Of a stretch of 64,000 bases of DNA, positions 62,604-64,000 are shown one piece after another. The DNA is from Brachybacterium paraconglomeratum (GTDB lineage: Bacteria; Actinomycetota; Actinomycetes; Actinomycetales; Dermabacteraceae). The DNA lies in the NCBI RefSeq assembly GCF_003994255.1, contig NZ_ML133851.1:1-64000 (forward strand), read 5' to 3'. The translations under genes and the position numbers were made by a program. How positions within the stretch are numbered: the first letter of the stretch is position 1; every line of letters starts with the position of its first letter. A model generated the notes under the pieces. The model was given only the letters and a program-made list of their open reading frames with translations, was not told where the DNA came from and searched no databases.

Positions 62604-64000
62604 CGGGTCTCCCGCCCGTCGGGGCGCGGGCCGGGGGCGGATGCGGCGGGCCGCTCCTGCTCGGGGGCGTTCCCGGGGGCGGCGCCGGCTGCGATGCCGG
62701 TCGACCGCGCGGCGGTGCCGACCGGCGCGAGCGCGGGGCGGGGCCAGCTCTCCCGGTCCCGGTAGCGGCGCAGGGTGCGGGCATCGGCGGCGAGCACGGC
62801 GTGCACGGCGAGGGCGTCATCGCGGCGCAGGTTCTCCAGCAGGAGCGAGTCCCCGGCCCCTTCGACGTGGAGGTCCAGCACGCCGAGACGGCGGGCGAGC
62901 GGGCCGTCCTCGAGCCTCAGCTCCTGGATCCTCTCGCGGGGGACGATGCTGAGCTTGCGGGACACGAGGCCGCTGCGGTGCACGAGCGCACCCGACAGCA
63001 GGATGCTCACCTCGGTGCGGCGGGCGATCCAGTACCAGCGCACCGGGGTGCGCAGCCCGGGCAGGTCGCGGGCGCGGGCGGTCAGCAGGTGCTCGAGGGT
63101 CGCGAGATCGTCGTCGGTGCCCAGCGGCGCGCTGAGCCGGCCGAGGGTCTGCCGCAGCTCCTCGCGGGTGCCGACCGGGAGCACGCTGGTCGCGCCGTTC
63201 TCGTCGTCGTCATCGATCCCGGCCACGGTCGCGGAGACGGCGGTCCAGCCGGGGCCGCGCCACAGGAAGGGTCGGCGCAGGTCGAAGCGCTGGATGCGAC
63301 CGGCGGCGATGTTGTCGGTGCGCGTGTTGGCCAGGCCCCGCCGCATCCGCAGCCCACGCTCGCTGAAGCGGGAGACGAAGCCCCAGCCGGAGTCGATCCG
63401 GCCGAAGACGTACTTCGGCACCGCGATCGCGGTGGGTGCCAGGGCGACCAGGATCGCGATCGAGAAGCCCTCCTGCCACAGGGCGAGGAGCACCGCGACG
63501 ACCACGCCGACGACGCTCATGACGATCCCGGTGAGGAATCCGAGGTCCCGCACGAGGGAGCGGACGAGCCGCTCGGTGGGGATCCTCGCGATGAGCTCGC
63601 CGTCGGTCACCCCGTCGTACAGGACCTCCTCGAGACGACCGCCGCGCTCGCGCGCGACGTCGCCGGAGTCCTGATGGCCCGCCGCGGCGGAGGAGCCCGC
63701 GGTCGGGCCGCCGGCGAGGGCTGCGCGGGCCTCCGCGCCCGTCTCGTCGGCCGGAGCGCCCTCGACGGAAACGGCGGAGGAGCTCGCGGCCGACGTCCCG
63801 GCCGCGACCTCGAGGATGCCCAGGCGCAGCTCCTCGGCGCGGGCGGAGGAGACGTACTCGATGTCGAGATACGACTCGCCGCCGCCGGCGACCTCGACGC
63901 GCACCTTCGCCAGCCCCAGCAGTCGGGCCAGCAGCGGGCGCTCGATCGAGACGGACTCGATGCGTGCCCGCGGCGCGTACTCGCGGGAGCGGCTGATCAT
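62600..64000 (-). CDS. bPH2-domain membrane protein (YdbT-like), N-terminus cut by window edge
   Basis: 466 residues are visible; the gene probably begins beyond 64000, since family members carry membrane helices and a first PH domain before this point. Visible parts: PH-like REYAPRARIESVSIERPLLA RLLGLAKVRVEVAG, a 75-residue Ala/Ser-rich insert, two helices FLTGIVMSVVGVVVAVLLAL and GFSIAILVALAPTAIAVPKY near 170-195, then two more bacterial PH domains (RRGLANTRTDNIAAGRIQRF near 225 and HRSGLVSRKLSIVPRERIQE near 345) and a disordered tail. The family is envelope-associated with unknown function. First gene of the bPH2-DUF2520-panC-lysS series. Confidence 0.82.
   Translation of the reverse strand: MISRSREYAPRARIESVSIERPLLARLLGLAKVRVEVAGGGESYLDIEYVSSARAEELRLGILEVAAGTSAASSSAVSVEGAPADETGAEARAALAGGPTAGSSAAAGHQDSGDVARERGGRLEEVLYDGVTDGELIARIPTERLVRSLVRDLGFLTGIVMSVVGVVVAVLLALWQEGFSIAILVALAPTAIAVPKYVFGRIDSGWGFVSRFSERGLRMRRGLANTRTDNIAAGRIQRFDLRRPFLWRGPGWTAVSATVAGIDDDDENGATSVLPVGTREELRQTLGRLSAPLGTDDDLATLEHLLTARARDLPGLRTPVRWYWIARRTEVSILLSGALVHRSGLVSRKLSIVPRERIQELRLEDGPLARRLGVLDLHVEGAGDSLLLENLRRDDALAVHAVLAADARTLRRYRDRESWPRPALAPVGTAARSTGIAAGAAPGNAPEQERPAASAPGPRPDGRETR

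Overview
The window is high-GC actinobacterial chromosome. The 5' end of a 16S rRNA gene leaves the left edge on the minus strand, and its bases together with the gene content (Lsr2, ClpC, bPH2-domain protein, protein O-mannosyltransferase, DUF501/FtsB-like/eno/mazG/mfd order, DUF222-HNH nuclease) point to Micrococcales, most likely Dermabacteraceae such as Brachybacterium. That name is an inference; a full 16S would settle it. Nearly all of the sequence is housekeeping chromosome, with no prophage, integrase, transposase, CRISPR array or plasmid gene.

Layout. 1-443: start of an rrn operon (minus) with an AT-rich leader, a boxA-like element and two tandem sigma70-type promoters. 565-5696: menG, divergent serC, a frameshifted marR behind a purine permease, and nagB. 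5884-16948 (all minus): type II NADH dehydrogenase, ppx, DUF501, FtsB-like septum protein, enolase, mazG, mfd, pth and rplY. 17205-20702: a DoxX-like membrane protein behind DosR-like palindromes, then prs, glmU and tRNA-Gln. 20882-26398: TetR and MarR regulators, an ABC-F ATPase, a DUF222-HNH protein, and a 400-base non-coding stretch with DnaA-box-like sites and an imperfect long repeat. 26399-34674: ispE, rsmA, tatD (one coupled minus operon), rpmF, rsmI, pmt, malQ. 34767-38976: luxS, a LysR effector domain with no DNA-binding domain, two tandem paralogous hydrolases, an unknown small protein, and a decayed Mur-ligase-like gene broken by an exact 50-bp tandem duplication and cut off against tRNA-Ala(CGC). 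39053-47889: inositol-phosphatase-family enzyme, aldonolactone oxidase, D-threonine-aldolase-like enzyme, then the conserved actinobacterial sepX/glpR-rimJ / fcl-ruc-SAF-mscL locus, here without the usual galU and moeA-like glp, then mutY. 47927-52131: GNAT, DedA, clpC with two ClgR-type sites. 52263-58465: DUF6458, then an apparent mqo-lutABC-galM carbon-oxidation operon. 58546-64000 (minus): lsr2, an unlisted 57-residue membrane protein, lysS, panC, DUF2520 and a bPH2 protein running off the right edge.

Two genome-wide habits can be read directly. First, many genes carry a TANNNT-like hexamer followed by exactly 6 or 7 bases and then ATG/GTG, the signature of leaderless transcripts; it helps choose starts (for example mutY, the inositol-phosphatase-family gene and ftsB-like). 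Second, convergent genes are separated by near-perfect 15-22 bp hairpins without a U-tract, probably bidirectional terminators.

I found no clear previously undescribed defence or biosynthetic system. The items most worth following are the DnaA-box/repeat region (26068-26299), the broken Mur-ligase remnant (37987-38912), the DosR-like sites before the DoxX gene, the loss of glp beside its receptor-like gene, and the marR frameshift.
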